From positions 496,001-560,000 of the forward strand of contig NZ_AP025487.1 in NCBI RefSeq assembly GCF_024347475.1: a stretch of DNA of 64,000 nucleotides, in the 5' to 3' direction. This DNA comes from Vibrio fortis (lineage in GTDB: Bacteria; Pseudomonadota; Gammaproteobacteria; Enterobacterales; Vibrionaceae). Shown here piece after piece: positions 27,028 to 36,511 of this stretch. The notes beneath the pieces were generated by a model that saw nothing but the letters and a program-made list of their open reading frames with translations, was not told the DNA's origin and searched no databases. Position 1 is the first letter of the stretch. The number at the start of each line of letters is the position of its first letter. A program made the translations under genes and the position numbers.

Positions 27028-28497
27028 CTATGCTGAAAGCATCAAAGAGTTGGCTTTCGCTTCTAGGTTAGAGTTGCCCATTAGGAAATCATCGATAGCA
27101 ATCGCACATTCACGACCTTCGTTGATACAGCGTACAACCAGAGATTGACCAGTACGCATATCACCCGCTGCAAACACACCTTTTTGGTTAGTTGCAAAGC
27201 CGTCAGTCGCAACGTTACCGCGATCATCCAGTTTGATATCAAGTTGAGCAAGTACGCCTGTTGGTTCTGGATGTAGGAAGCCCATCGCTAGGAATGCCAT
27301 ATCACATGGAATCACACGCTCTGAGTTTGCCACTTCTTCAAATCCTGGGCGTTCACCTGGCTTAGCATCTTGCCAAACGATGTCAGCAATACGTAGACCA
27401 GTGACTTCGCCTTTATCGTTACCGATAAATTCTTTAGTCAGGATATTCCAGTGACGCTCACAACCTTCTTCATGAGAAGTAGTTGTCTTCATGATCATTG
27501 GATACTGAGGCCAAGGCATATTCGCTGGGCGCTTCTCTGGCGGGATCGGCATGATCTCAACCTGAGTAACGCTTGCTGCTTTATGACGGTTAGAAGTACC
27601 CACACAGTCAGAGCCCGTATCACCACCACCGATAACTACAACGTGCTTATCTTTTGCGTGAATCTCTTCAGTCTTCAGATCCATACCGTTTGCACGGCGG
27701 TTGTTTTGACCTAGGAATTCCATTGCGAAGTGAACACCTTTCAGTTCACGACCTGGAACTGGAAGATCACGTGGCACTGTTGAGCCACCGGTTAGTAGCA
27801 CAACATCGAACTCTTGACGAAGTTGTTGAGCATTCACATCAACACCGATGTGTTGGTTTACTTTGAACTCAACACCCGCTTCAGCCATTAGGTTGATCTT
27901 ACGATCAATCACGTCCATACCCAGTTTGAAATCAGGGATACCAAAACGCAGTAGACCGCCAACTTTCTCATCACGCTCAAATACGGTTACTGAGTGACCA
28001 GCACTGTTGAGCTGCTCTGCCGCTGCAAGACCTGCAGGGCCAGAACCGATGATTGCGATTGTCTTGCCGGTGCGTGAACGTGGTGTTTTAGGTTTTGCGT
28101 ACCCTTCACGGTACGCAGTTTCTACAATCGTTTTCTCGATGTTACAGATAGTGATTGGGTCTTGGTTGATACCAAGTACACATGCGCTCTCACAAGGAGA
28201 AGGGCACACACGACCTGTGAATTCAGGGAAGTTGTTGGTTGAGCTTAGAATGTTCCAAGCTTCTTCCCAGCTATCACGGTAAACCGCATCGTTAAATTCT
28301 GGGATGATGTTACCAATCGGACAACCGCTGTGACAGAAAGGGACACCACAGTCCATACAACGAGAAGCCTGAGTATTGATCTTGTCACCAAACTCTTCGT
28401 TGAGTACGAACTCTTTGTTGTCTTCGATACGAACTGATGGGTCGAGCTTCTTAGGAAGCTCACGACCGTGTTCTAAAAATCCAGTAGGCTTACCCAT
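27028..28497 (-). CDS. gltD: Glutamate synthase small subunit GltD
   Basis: FAD- and iron-sulfur-containing subunit that takes electrons from NADPH and passes them to GltB. The 489-residue protein has the N-terminal four-cysteine cluster segments CMDCGVPFCHSGCPIGN and CPSPCESACVLG for two [4Fe-4S] centres. It then has FAD-binding GSGPAGLAAAEQL with the ERDEKVGGLLRFGIP motif, the NADPH-binding VVVIGGGDTGSDCVGT, and the C-terminal GVFAAGDMRTGQSLVV. Its ATG overlaps the gltB stop codon (TAATG), so translation is coupled. It is followed by a strong terminator. Confidence 0.98.
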   Translation of the reverse strand: MGKPTGFLEHGRELPKKLDPSVRIEDNKEFVLNEEFGDKINTQASRCMDCGVPFCHSGCPIGNIIPEFNDAVYRDSWEEAWNILSSTNNFPEFTGRVCPSPCESACVLGINQDPITICNIEKTIVETAYREGYAKPKTPRSRTGKTIAIIGSGPAGLAAAEQLNSAGHSVTVFERDEKVGGLLRFGIPDFKLGMDVIDRKINLMAEAGVEFKVNQHIGVDVNAQQLRQEFDVVLLTGGSTVPRDLPVPGRELKGVHFAMEFLGQNNRRANGMDLKTEEIHAKDKHVVVIGGGDTGSDCVGTSNRHKAASVTQVEIMPIPPEKRPANMPWPQYPMIMKTTTSHEEGCERHWNILTKEFIGNDKGEVTGLRIADIVWQDAKPGERPGFEEVANSERVIPCDMAFLAMGFLHPEPTGVLAQLDIKLDDRGNVATDGFATNQKGVFAAGDMRTGQSLVVRCINEGRECAIAIDDFLMGNSNLEAKANSLMLSA

Positions 28498-31400
28498 TAT
28501 ACTGCCTCCACTTGTTCCGTTTGTGCTTGCTCTGCTTCAGCCTTACGCTTTTGAAGTACCGCTTTGTAGTCGCGCGGCATCACCTTAACCATTGAGGTTA
28601 GGCTTGCTTCAAAGTTGTCTAGGAAAGACTGAGCAACTTCACTTCCTGTGAATTGAACCTGCTTAGTTAGCATCTCTTTCAGTAGTTCACGATCTTCTTC
28701 TTCGATTGGATCTAGGTCTACTAGTTCAGGGTTTAGCTTAGTTTCAAAGTCGCCCGACTTATCCCAAACATAAGCCACACCGCCACTCATACCTGCCGCA
28801 AAGTTACGACCCGTTGAGCCAAGGATAACCGCGACACCACCAGTCATGTATTCACAACCGTGGTCACCAACACCCTCTACAACCACTTTCGCGCCTGAGT
28901 TACGTACACAGAAACGCTCACCCGCCATACCGCGGATGTATGATTCACCAGAGGTCGCACCGTAGAAACATACGTTACCTACAACGATGTTATCTTCAGC
29001 AACGATGGTTGATTTCGCGTCTGGGTAAAGTACTAGCGTACCGCCAGATAGACCTTTACCCCAGTAATCGTTCGCATCACCTTCCACTTCGAACTTCACG
29101 CCCTTAGCAAGGAAAGCACCGAATGATTGACCAGCAGAACCGTTAAACTTAACGTTCATTGGTTGAGGTAGACCTGCGTCTTTGTAAACCTTCGAGATTT
29201 CGTTCGACAGCATAGTACCCGCAGAACGGTCCGTGTTGATGATAGGGAATTCTGCATCGACAGCTTCGCCTTTCTCAAGTGCTGGAATCGCAGCTTGAAT
29301 CAACTTACGGTCAAGAACTTCTTCTAGGTTGTGGTTTTGCTGTGTTTGGTTGTAAACACCATCTTCGTCACGAGCTTGCTCAATGTGAAGAACAGGAGAC
29401 AGATCTAGGTTCTTGTATTTCCAGTGTTGGATGTCTTCACGAACTTTCAGTTTGTGTGACTGACCAACCATCTCATCGATAGTGCGGTAGCCAAGCTCAG
29501 CCATCACTTCACGTAGACCTTCAGCCATGTACTGGAAGAAAGTCACTACGTCTTCTACGCGGCCATCGAAGCGCTCACGTAGCGTCTTGTTCTGAGTTGC
29601 GATACCCACAGGACAGGTGTTCTTATGACACTTACGCATCATGATACAGCCTTCAACAACCAGCGCTGCTGTTGCTACACCCCACTCCTCTGCACCCAGT
29701 AGTGTTGCGACTGCAAGGTCGCGCGGCGTCTTCATCTGACCATCAGACTGAACCACGATACGGTTACGTAGGCCGTTCTTCAGAAGCGTTTGGTGCGTTT
29801 CCGCTAGACCAAGCTCCCAAGGTAGACCTGTGTGACGGATAGACGACATTGGTGATGCACCTGTACCGCCATCGAAACCAGCGATAAGGACAACGTCAGC
29901 TTTTGCTTTCGCAACACCTGATGCGATGGTACCTACACCTGCTTCCGATACGAGCTTCACGTTTACGCGGCCAGCACGGTTCGCGTTCTTCAAGTCGTAG
30001 ATAAGCTGAGCCAAATCTTCGATTGAGTAGATATCGTGGTGTGGTGGTGGCGAGATTAGACCTACGCCCGGAGTCGAGTGACGTGTTGCACCGATCCAGT
30101 CATCAACCTTGTCACCTGGTAGCTGACCACCTTCACCTGGTTTCGCGCCTTGAGCCATCTTGATTTGTAGCTCATCTGCGTTAGTTAGGTAGTAAGACGT
30201 CACACCGAAACGACCTGAAGCAACCTGTTTGATTGCAGAGCGTTCCCAGTCGCCGTTCTCTTTGCGCTCGAAACGCATTGGGTCTTCACCACCCTCACCA
30301 GAGTTCGACTTCGCGCCGATACGGTTCATCGCAACGGCTAGCGTTGAGTGCGCTTCGTAAGAGATCGAACCGAATGACATTGCACCTGTTGCGAAACGCT
30401 TCAGGATGTTTTCGATAGGCTCAACTTCTTCTAGTGGGATTGAACCTGCTGGGTTCTTAACAAAGTCGAGCTGGCTACGTAGTGTTGCCGCGTTATCGCC
30501 TTGGTCATCAACCGCTTTCGCGTATTTCTTGAACTGAGCGTAGTCTTTGTTACGTGTTGACTCTTGCAGTAGTGAGATGGTTTCAGGGTTAAATAGGTGT
30601 TTTTCGCCACGCTGTTTCCACTGGTAAACACCACCTACATCTAGAACTTGTACTGGGATTTCACGCGTTGGGAAGCCGATACGGTGACGTACTAGAACTT
30701 CCTTAGCGATATCATCGATCGTTAGACCTTGGATACGTGAAACTGTACCTGTGAAGTACTTATCAACCACAGACTTACTGATACCCAATGCTTCAAAGAT
30801 CTGTGCACCGTGGTAAGACTGTAGCGTTGAGATACCCATCTTCGAGAAGATCTTCAGAAGACCGCCGTTGATTGACTTACGGTAGTTCTCGAACAGTTCG
30901 CGAATGTCTGTTTCTGGATCAAGTTTCTTCGTACGTTGCAGGTCAACCATAGTTTCGATAACTAGGTATGGGTTCACTGCGTTTGCACCGTAACCGATCA
31001 GAGTGGCAAAGTGGTGCGTTTCACGTGCGTCACCTGTTTCAACCACGATGTCACACTTCGCACGTAGACCCTTACGGATTAGGTGATGGTGAACAGCGCC
31101 AACCGCCAGCATTGCTGGGATAGCCGCGTGGTTAGAGTTAACCGCACGGTCAGTTAGTAGGATGATTGAGTAACCATCGATAACTGCGTCTTCTGCGTAC
31201 TGGCAGATACGTTTAAGTGCACGCTCAAGTTTGCCTTCGTCTTCGCTTGCTTGGAATACGATGTCTAGCGTTTTAGCTTGAAGGTGCTCGTTATCGATAG
31301 CACGCAGTTTTTCTAGCTCAGAGTTAGATAGAACTGGAGATTCAAGCTCTACTTTTTGACAGTGTTCTGGAGACTCTGCAAGTAGGTTCTGATCTTTACC

Positions 31401-33044
31401 TAGGTAAGTGTTCAGAGACATAACCATACGCTCACGGATCGGGTCGATCGGCGGGTTAGTTACCTGAGCAAACAGCTGCTTAAAGTAGTTTGATAGATGT
31501 TGTGACTGGTGCGATAGAATCGCTAGTGGCCAGTCGGCACCCATTGCAGAAAGTGGCTCTTTACCATCTTTCGCCATCGGTACAATGATTTCGTTAACTT
31601 CTTCTGAGCTGACACCAAACGCTTGCTGCTTGTGCAGTAGCTTCTCTGGTGAAGGTTGGCTGAATTCGTTGCTCGCATCCGGCAGCTTCTTCAGGCTCAG
31701 TAGGTTCTCTTCAACCCACTTTTCGTATGGTTGTGCTGATGCAATGCCATCTTTCACTTCTTCATCAGAAATGATGCGGCCTTGCTCTAGGTCAGCAACG
31801 AAGATACGACCTGGTTGTAGACGACCACGGAACTCAACGTTCTCAGGCTCAATCTCAACAACACCAGACTCAGAAGCCATTACTAGGAAGTCATCTTTAG
31901 TCACTGTGTAGCGAGAAGGACGCAGACCGTTACGGTCAAGCGTTGCACCTACTTGAACACCATCGGTGAAACAAACTGATGCTGGGCCATCCCACGGTTC
32001 CATCACGTTCGCGTGGTATTGGTAGAACGCGCGACGAGTTGGGTCCATGTTTTTGTTTTCTTGCCATGCTTCAGGGATCATCATCATCAACGCATGTGGC
32101 AGGCTGCGACCAGATAGAACTAGGAGCTCAAGTGCCATATCGAAGTTAGATGAATCCGAGCTACCTTCCTGACAGATAGGAAGTAGCATGTCGATCTCAG
32201 CCTGAGTAAACAGGTCAGATTCGATGATCGCTTCACGTGCCTTCATCCAGTTCAGGTTACCGCGAACTGTGTTGATTTCACCGTTGTGAGCGATGTAACG
32301 GAAAGGCTGTGCTAGACGCCAGCGAGGGAATGTATTGGTAGAGAAACGAGAGTGAACCAGTGCTAGAGCACTCACCATCGTTGGGTTTTGTAGGTCTAGG
32401 AAGTACTGAGGTACTTGTTCAGTGGTGAGCTGACCTTTGTACACAACCGTCTTGTAAGACATAGAGTTGATGTAGAAGTCGTCACCAATGTTAGACACAC
32501 TCTCAAGGCATACTCGAACCGTGTAGTTACGTAGAACGTACAGTTTACGCTCTAGCTCTTCAGGTGTGATACCTGGACCACCAGAGATAAATACATGTTC
32601 AAATTGAGGCTCAGTGCTCAGTGGATCTGCGCCGATCATTGAGTTATCAGTAGGCAACACACGGTAACCAATCACTTCTAACTCTAGGCGTTGTGCATTG
32701 CGCTCCAGAATATCGCGACACTGTGCACGTTTGTGTTCATCTTTAGGGAAAAGTACAACACCAACACCGTATTTTTCAAAAGATGGCAGCTTAATACCCA
32801 GCTTTACCGTCTCTTCAAGTAGAAACTCGTGTGGTTTCTGCAGCAAGATACCTGCGCCATCACCTGAACACGGATCGCAGCCTTGGCCGCCACGGTGTTC
32901 CATTCGAGCTAGCATATCTAGTGCTTGGGTCACTACTTCATGAGACTTACGGTTTTTGAGGTGAGCTACAAAACCGATACCACAAGCGTCATGCTCCAAT
33001 TCAGGAGTATACAGACCCTGTGAGTTCTGCTCTTGATCTACCAT
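28497..33044 (-). CDS. gltB: Glutamate synthase large subunit GltB
   Basis: Makes two glutamates from glutamine and 2-oxoglutarate. The 1,515-residue protein has the processed N-terminal nucleophile at Cys21 (EHDACGIGF, a 20-residue propeptide) and the glutaminase domain. The FMN synthase domain follows (GAMSFGSISYEAH, AQGAKPGEGGQLP, SPPPHHDIYSIEDL), then the canonical [3Fe-4S] motif CIMMRKCHKNTC (C-x5-C-x4-C), and the C-terminal beta-helix domain (GKGLSGGTLVLY, GMSGGVAYVWD). The ribosome-binding site GGAAGGA is strong. gltB and gltD form an operon. It is divergent from yhcC, as in E. coli. Confidence 0.98.
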   Translation of the reverse strand: MVDQEQNSQGLYTPELEHDACGIGFVAHLKNRKSHEVVTQALDMLARMEHRGGQGCDPCSGDGAGILLQKPHEFLLEETVKLGIKLPSFEKYGVGVVLFPKDEHKRAQCRDILERNAQRLELEVIGYRVLPTDNSMIGADPLSTEPQFEHVFISGGPGITPEELERKLYVLRNYTVRVCLESVSNIGDDFYINSMSYKTVVYKGQLTTEQVPQYFLDLQNPTMVSALALVHSRFSTNTFPRWRLAQPFRYIAHNGEINTVRGNLNWMKAREAIIESDLFTQAEIDMLLPICQEGSSDSSNFDMALELLVLSGRSLPHALMMMIPEAWQENKNMDPTRRAFYQYHANVMEPWDGPASVCFTDGVQVGATLDRNGLRPSRYTVTKDDFLVMASESGVVEIEPENVEFRGRLQPGRIFVADLEQGRIISDEEVKDGIASAQPYEKWVEENLLSLKKLPDASNEFSQPSPEKLLHKQQAFGVSSEEVNEIIVPMAKDGKEPLSAMGADWPLAILSHQSQHLSNYFKQLFAQVTNPPIDPIRERMVMSLNTYLGKDQNLLAESPEHCQKVELESPVLSNSELEKLRAIDNEHLQAKTLDIVFQASEDEGKLERALKRICQYAEDAVIDGYSIILLTDRAVNSNHAAIPAMLAVGAVHHHLIRKGLRAKCDIVVETGDARETHHFATLIGYGANAVNPYLVIETMVDLQRTKKLDPETDIRELFENYRKSINGGLLKIFSKMGISTLQSYHGAQIFEALGISKSVVDKYFTGTVSRIQGLTIDDIAKEVLVRHRIGFPTREIPVQVLDVGGVYQWKQRGEKHLFNPETISLLQESTRNKDYAQFKKYAKAVDDQGDNAATLRSQLDFVKNPAGSIPLEEVEPIENILKRFATGAMSFGSISYEAHSTLAVAMNRIGAKSNSGEGGEDPMRFERKENGDWERSAIKQVASGRFGVTSYYLTNADELQIKMAQGAKPGEGGQLPGDKVDDWIGATRHSTPGVGLISPPPHHDIYSIEDLAQLIYDLKNANRAGRVNVKLVSEAGVGTIASGVAKAKADVVLIAGFDGGTGASPMSSIRHTGLPWELGLAETHQTLLKNGLRNRIVVQSDGQMKTPRDLAVATLLGAEEWGVATAALVVEGCIMMRKCHKNTCPVGIATQNKTLRERFDGRVEDVVTFFQYMAEGLREVMAELGYRTIDEMVGQSHKLKVREDIQHWKYKNLDLSPVLHIEQARDEDGVYNQTQQNHNLEEVLDRKLIQAAIPALEKGEAVDAEFPIINTDRSAGTMLSNEISKVYKDAGLPQPMNVKFNGSAGQSFGAFLAKGVKFEVEGDANDYWGKGLSGGTLVLYPDAKSTIVAEDNIVVGNVCFYGATSGESYIRGMAGERFCVRNSGAKVVVEGVGDHGCEYMTGGVAVILGSTGRNFAAGMSGGVAYVWDKSGDFETKLNPELVDLDPIEEEDRELLKEMLTKQVQFTGSEVAQSFLDNFEASLTSMVKVMPRDYKAVLQKRKAEAEQAQTEQVEAV

Positions 33045-33575
33045 AGATACATCCTTCCAGTTAAATCTAGGCGTAACTAGTTTGCACTTCGTCAGCCTTG
33101 TCCTTTTATATTTATGAGTCTAAACCTGCCCTGTGTTGGCGGTTTGAGTCCTTTCTGTCTCTCGCAGGAAAAATTTTGCGAGAAAAACAATCCTTAGTGA
33201 TATCCGTTTTTTTTTGACCACAAACTAGTGGTTTATATAGGTGGGATTTGGATAACACCGATTTATTAGCAAGTTTGAGTTGTAATAAAATACTCAAAAA
33301 AGGCCAATATGTGTAAGTATCCTACAATTTTGTTAAGGATAATTGCAATGAAAGTTGAACGATGTAGACCATTTTTTTCGTTTTGAATTGAATTTTTTGC
33401 ATAACATTTGTGCAACATTAGGCAAATAGAGCCGTTTTTTTGCATTTTTATTGATATTTGTTAGGTGTCTCGCAAATGCTTTTCAGTAAGCTGCCTGGCT
33501 TTATTTATGAAATCCTGTAATTAACTTTCATAGATGAAATTGATATTCATTCTTATTTAGCTTGGTGCATCTCTC
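33045..33575. promoter_or_regulatory. gltB/yhcC divergent intergenic region
   Basis: 531 bp of AT-rich DNA with no credible ORF. The gltB leader side contains a 7-bp inverted repeat TCTCGCA (33160-33166) / TGCGAGA (33177-33183) with an AAAATTTT core, and a 5-bp hairpin ACCAC/GTGGT (33217-33232). A TATATA at about 33234-33239 on the minus strand may be the gltB -10 box. In E. coli gltBD is under Lrp control; I see no site I can name. No sigma54 promoter was found. Confidence 0.4.
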
Positions 33576-34532
33576 ATGCAATTACACGAATTGGTCAATA
33601 CGATTGGTCAAGATCTCCAACGTCGCTACGGCGAAAAGGTTCATAAACTGACTTTACATGGTGGTTTCAGTTGCCCTAACCGTGATGGAACGATAGGCCG
33701 AGGTGGCTGCACTTTTTGTAATGTTGCTTCTTTTGCCGATGAAGAGACTCAGGTTCAAAGTATTGCTGCTCAACTGACAGATAGAGCGGGTGAGATTGCA
33801 CGTGCCAAGAAATATTTGGCGTATTTTCAGGCTTATACCAGCACCTATGCAGAGGTTCAGGTGCTCAAAAACATGTATGAAGAAGCGTTAAAAGCACCGG
33901 GTGCCGATATCGTTGGTCTATGTGTTGGCACACGCCCTGACTGCGTGCCAGATTCCGTACTAGAGTTGCTCTCGGGCTACGTTAAGCAAGGTTACGATAT
34001 CTGGTTGGAGTTGGGACTGCAAACGGCAAATGATCAAACGTTGAAGCGCATCAATCGTGGTCATGACTTTGCTATCTACGAGAGCATTACCAAGCGCGCC
34101 AGAGCTCTTGGAATCAAGGTATGTACGCATTTAATTGTCGGCCTACCGAAAGAGACCAAAGCCGACAACCTTGAAACCTTGGAGCGTGTTTTAAACGTCG
34201 GTACTGACGGAATCAAACTGCACGGTTTACATATTGTTGAAGGCAGCACTATGGCAAAGGCTTGGAAAGCCGGAAAGTTAGAGGCGCCATCACTCGAAGA
34301 GTATGTTGATATCGCCACTGAGATGATTCAGCGCACTCCGGCTGAGGTCATTTATCATCGTGTCTCTTCCGCAGCACGCAGACCCACCTTGTTATCGCCA
34401 TTGTGGTGTGAAAACCGTTGGCTGGCGATGACAGAGATTGGTCGTTCGTTAGATAGAAGCGGCGCGCAAGGTTGTAAGAATGGTGATGCCTTTGAGTACA
34501 CGCTGCCACTGCTCAATTCCACTCTGAAGTAA
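33576..34532 (+). CDS. yhcC: TIGR01212 family radical SAM protein YhcC
   Basis: 318-residue radical SAM protein closely resembling E. coli YhcC. The N-terminal segment GGFSCPNRDGTIGRGGCTFC carries the three cysteines of the [4Fe-4S]-SAM cluster in the spacing characteristic of this family. Other conserved blocks are GLCVGTRPDC, WLELGLQTANDQTLKRINRGHDF and HLIVGLPKE, typical TIM-barrel strands. The substrate is unknown. The gene is divergent from gltB and upstream of arcB, the same neighbourhood as in E. coli, which supports orthology. Confidence 0.93.
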   Translation: MQLHELVNTIGQDLQRRYGEKVHKLTLHGGFSCPNRDGTIGRGGCTFCNVASFADEETQVQSIAAQLTDRAGEIARAKKYLAYFQAYTSTYAEVQVLKNMYEEALKAPGADIVGLCVGTRPDCVPDSVLELLSGYVKQGYDIWLELGLQTANDQTLKRINRGHDFAIYESITKRARALGIKVCTHLIVGLPKETKADNLETLERVLNVGTDGIKLHGLHIVEGSTMAKAWKAGKLEAPSLEEYVDIATEMIQRTPAEVIYHRVSSAARRPTLLSPLWCENRWLAMTEIGRSLDRSGAQGCKNGDAFEYTLPLLNSTLK

Positions 34533-34613
34533 CCCTTTGCGGCTTTTAGAGATAAAAAGATCAATTGATGATAACATCTGCCCTTATTAGAGATGTGTAT
34601 AGATAGAGGGTAG

Positions 34614-36386
34614 ATGGAACCGTTGATGACTTGGTTGTGGGACAACGCGATTTGCTATGGATCGTTTATTGTTACCCTTCTACTGTTTACCTTGTTCGGC
34701 TGGTATCTCTATTCCCGTTATCAAGCGCATATCGAACACTTGCTGCTCGCTACGCCAACACCTTTGTGTATGGTCGATTTAAAGAGCGGTGAAATCGTAT
34801 ATACAAATCGCCAAGCCATGCAGTTATTGGGTATCCGTCAGATGGGGACTCACTTCCGCTATCCAACCAATGACTGCAAAACCGCTTTTACTGAAAGTCT
34901 GTCTAATCACCAAAGTAGCCACTCCTTCGAACAACGTTTGATGTGGGCGTTATCCGAGTTTGAATCCTGTAAGATCCACATGCTAGGGCGCAAGATGATC
35001 TTTCGTGGTAAACGCGTATGGATGATCTACCCAACGCCGCACAAATACTCTAGTGAAGAACAATCTCAAGAGTTGCGAGAGCTAAATATTGCTCGAACTG
35101 CCTTGGATTCACTATCAGAATTGATTCATGTAAAAGATCAAAAGGGTGAACTTGTTGCCAGTAATCGCTCGTTCAAGAAGTTTTGGCATGGTCGATTAGA
35201 AGAGGGCACGCTGAGTGTGTCGAGTGGCGTGCTCAAAGGACGAGTCAGTCAACGCAGTTGGACGACGGATCAAGAGGGAAAGAGTTGCCTGCTTGAAACC
35301 TATCAAAGCGTGTTGATTGATGGAAATGGCGAGAAGATTGGAACGCTCTCTATTAGTCATGACGTGACGGATTGGCACGACATGCAACAACAACTGCGTG
35401 ATGAGATGGAGAAGCGTAAAGACACCGAGGTGGCTCTGGCTCAGAGAGATACCATTCTTCAAAATATTTTAGAGGCAAGTCCAGACTCGATCGGTATCTT
35501 CAACGAAAACATGGTCTATCAAGCGTGTAATAAACCGTTTGTCGCCGCTTTGGGGATCTCTGAAGTCAGTGATTTGGTGGGTAAGCGCCTTCAAGACGTG
35601 GTGCCAAACAGCATGTACTTGCGTCTCTCTGACTCTGATCATCAAGTTCTGCATCAAGGGAAATCCCTGCGCTATATCGATAAAGTTGTCTCAAGTGATG
35701 GTGAGCAGACGTGGTATGACGTGGTGAAATCGCCATTTAAAGATCCGGCATCAAGTACCAGTGGTGTCTTGATCATGGCGCGTGATATCTCTGAGCGCTA
35801 CCTCGCTGAGCAGAAACTGGAAGAGGCTAATCTTGAGCTAGAGCGTTTGAGCTTCTTGGATAGCCTGACTCAGGTATCTAACCGCCGTCGTTTTGATGAG
35901 CAACTTTCTACCTTGTGGCACTTCCATGTTCGAGAAAGGCAGCCTCTGACCATCATGCTATGCGATATTGACTACTTCAAAGGCTACAACGATTTCTATG
36001 GTCACCAACAGGGTGATGATGCCTTGATCCAAGTATCGAAAGCCTTCAAACGTGTTCTGAACCGCTCCTCTGACTGTGTTGCACGTTATGGTGGCGAAGA
36101 GTTTGCCTTCATACTGCCGAATACGGCGACGGAAGGTGCTCAGCTGGTGGCGCAACGTATTCATGATGAGATCCAAAGCTTAGGGATTGTTCACGAAAAG
36201 TCACAGATTTCTGAGTGGGTGACAGTCAGTATCGGTGTGGTTTCTTATATCCCAACGCTGGATGATGAGATGGAATCGGCGGTTGCGTTGGCAGATAGCG
36301 CGCTCTATCAGGCTAAAGCGAACGGTCGTAACCAGACCAGTGTCCACCCTAACTCAACGGGGCGTCTTCATACCTTGGACTCATGA
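34614..36386 (+). CDS. Membrane-anchored PAS-PAS-GGDEF diguanylate cyclase
   Basis: 590-residue protein predicted to make c-di-GMP. One N-terminal transmembrane helix (about residues 15-35) is followed by PAS-like sensory regions (about 45-110, 160-270 and 285-400) and a GGDEF domain (about 415-580). The active site is GGEEF at residues 493-497. An inhibitory I-site RSSD lies exactly five residues upstream (484-487), so product inhibition is likely. It stands between yhcC and arcB; an equivalent GGDEF gene occupies this slot in V. cholerae. The ligand or cofactor of the PAS domains cannot be read from sequence. Confidence 0.9.
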   Translation: MEPLMTWLWDNAICYGSFIVTLLLFTLFGWYLYSRYQAHIEHLLLATPTPLCMVDLKSGEIVYTNRQAMQLLGIRQMGTHFRYPTNDCKTAFTESLSNHQSSHSFEQRLMWALSEFESCKIHMLGRKMIFRGKRVWMIYPTPHKYSSEEQSQELRELNIARTALDSLSELIHVKDQKGELVASNRSFKKFWHGRLEEGTLSVSSGVLKGRVSQRSWTTDQEGKSCLLETYQSVLIDGNGEKIGTLSISHDVTDWHDMQQQLRDEMEKRKDTEVALAQRDTILQNILEASPDSIGIFNENMVYQACNKPFVAALGISEVSDLVGKRLQDVVPNSMYLRLSDSDHQVLHQGKSLRYIDKVVSSDGEQTWYDVVKSPFKDPASSTSGVLIMARDISERYLAEQKLEEANLELERLSFLDSLTQVSNRRRFDEQLSTLWHFHVRERQPLTIMLCDIDYFKGYNDFYGHQQGDDALIQVSKAFKRVLNRSSDCVARYGGEEFAFILPNTATEGAQLVAQRIHDEIQSLGIVHEKSQISEWVTVSIGVVSYIPTLDDEMESAVALADSALYQAKANGRNQTSVHPNSTGRLHTLDS

Positions 36387-36511
36387 GTCATTCACTGGCA
36401 CTAGATAAGCTCAATTAAATGGTGGGATGGGTGTTGCATGTGATGTGGCTAGCTTACCTCCCTTGTCTAAACAGGGTAGAATATTGCTAGTCTTATCGCA
36501 TGGAGCGCTAA

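Noticed and set aside
33160..33232. Terminator or known riboswitch in the gltB leader
   Set aside because: Small hairpins are present but there is no T-tract on the minus strand and no match to a known class.
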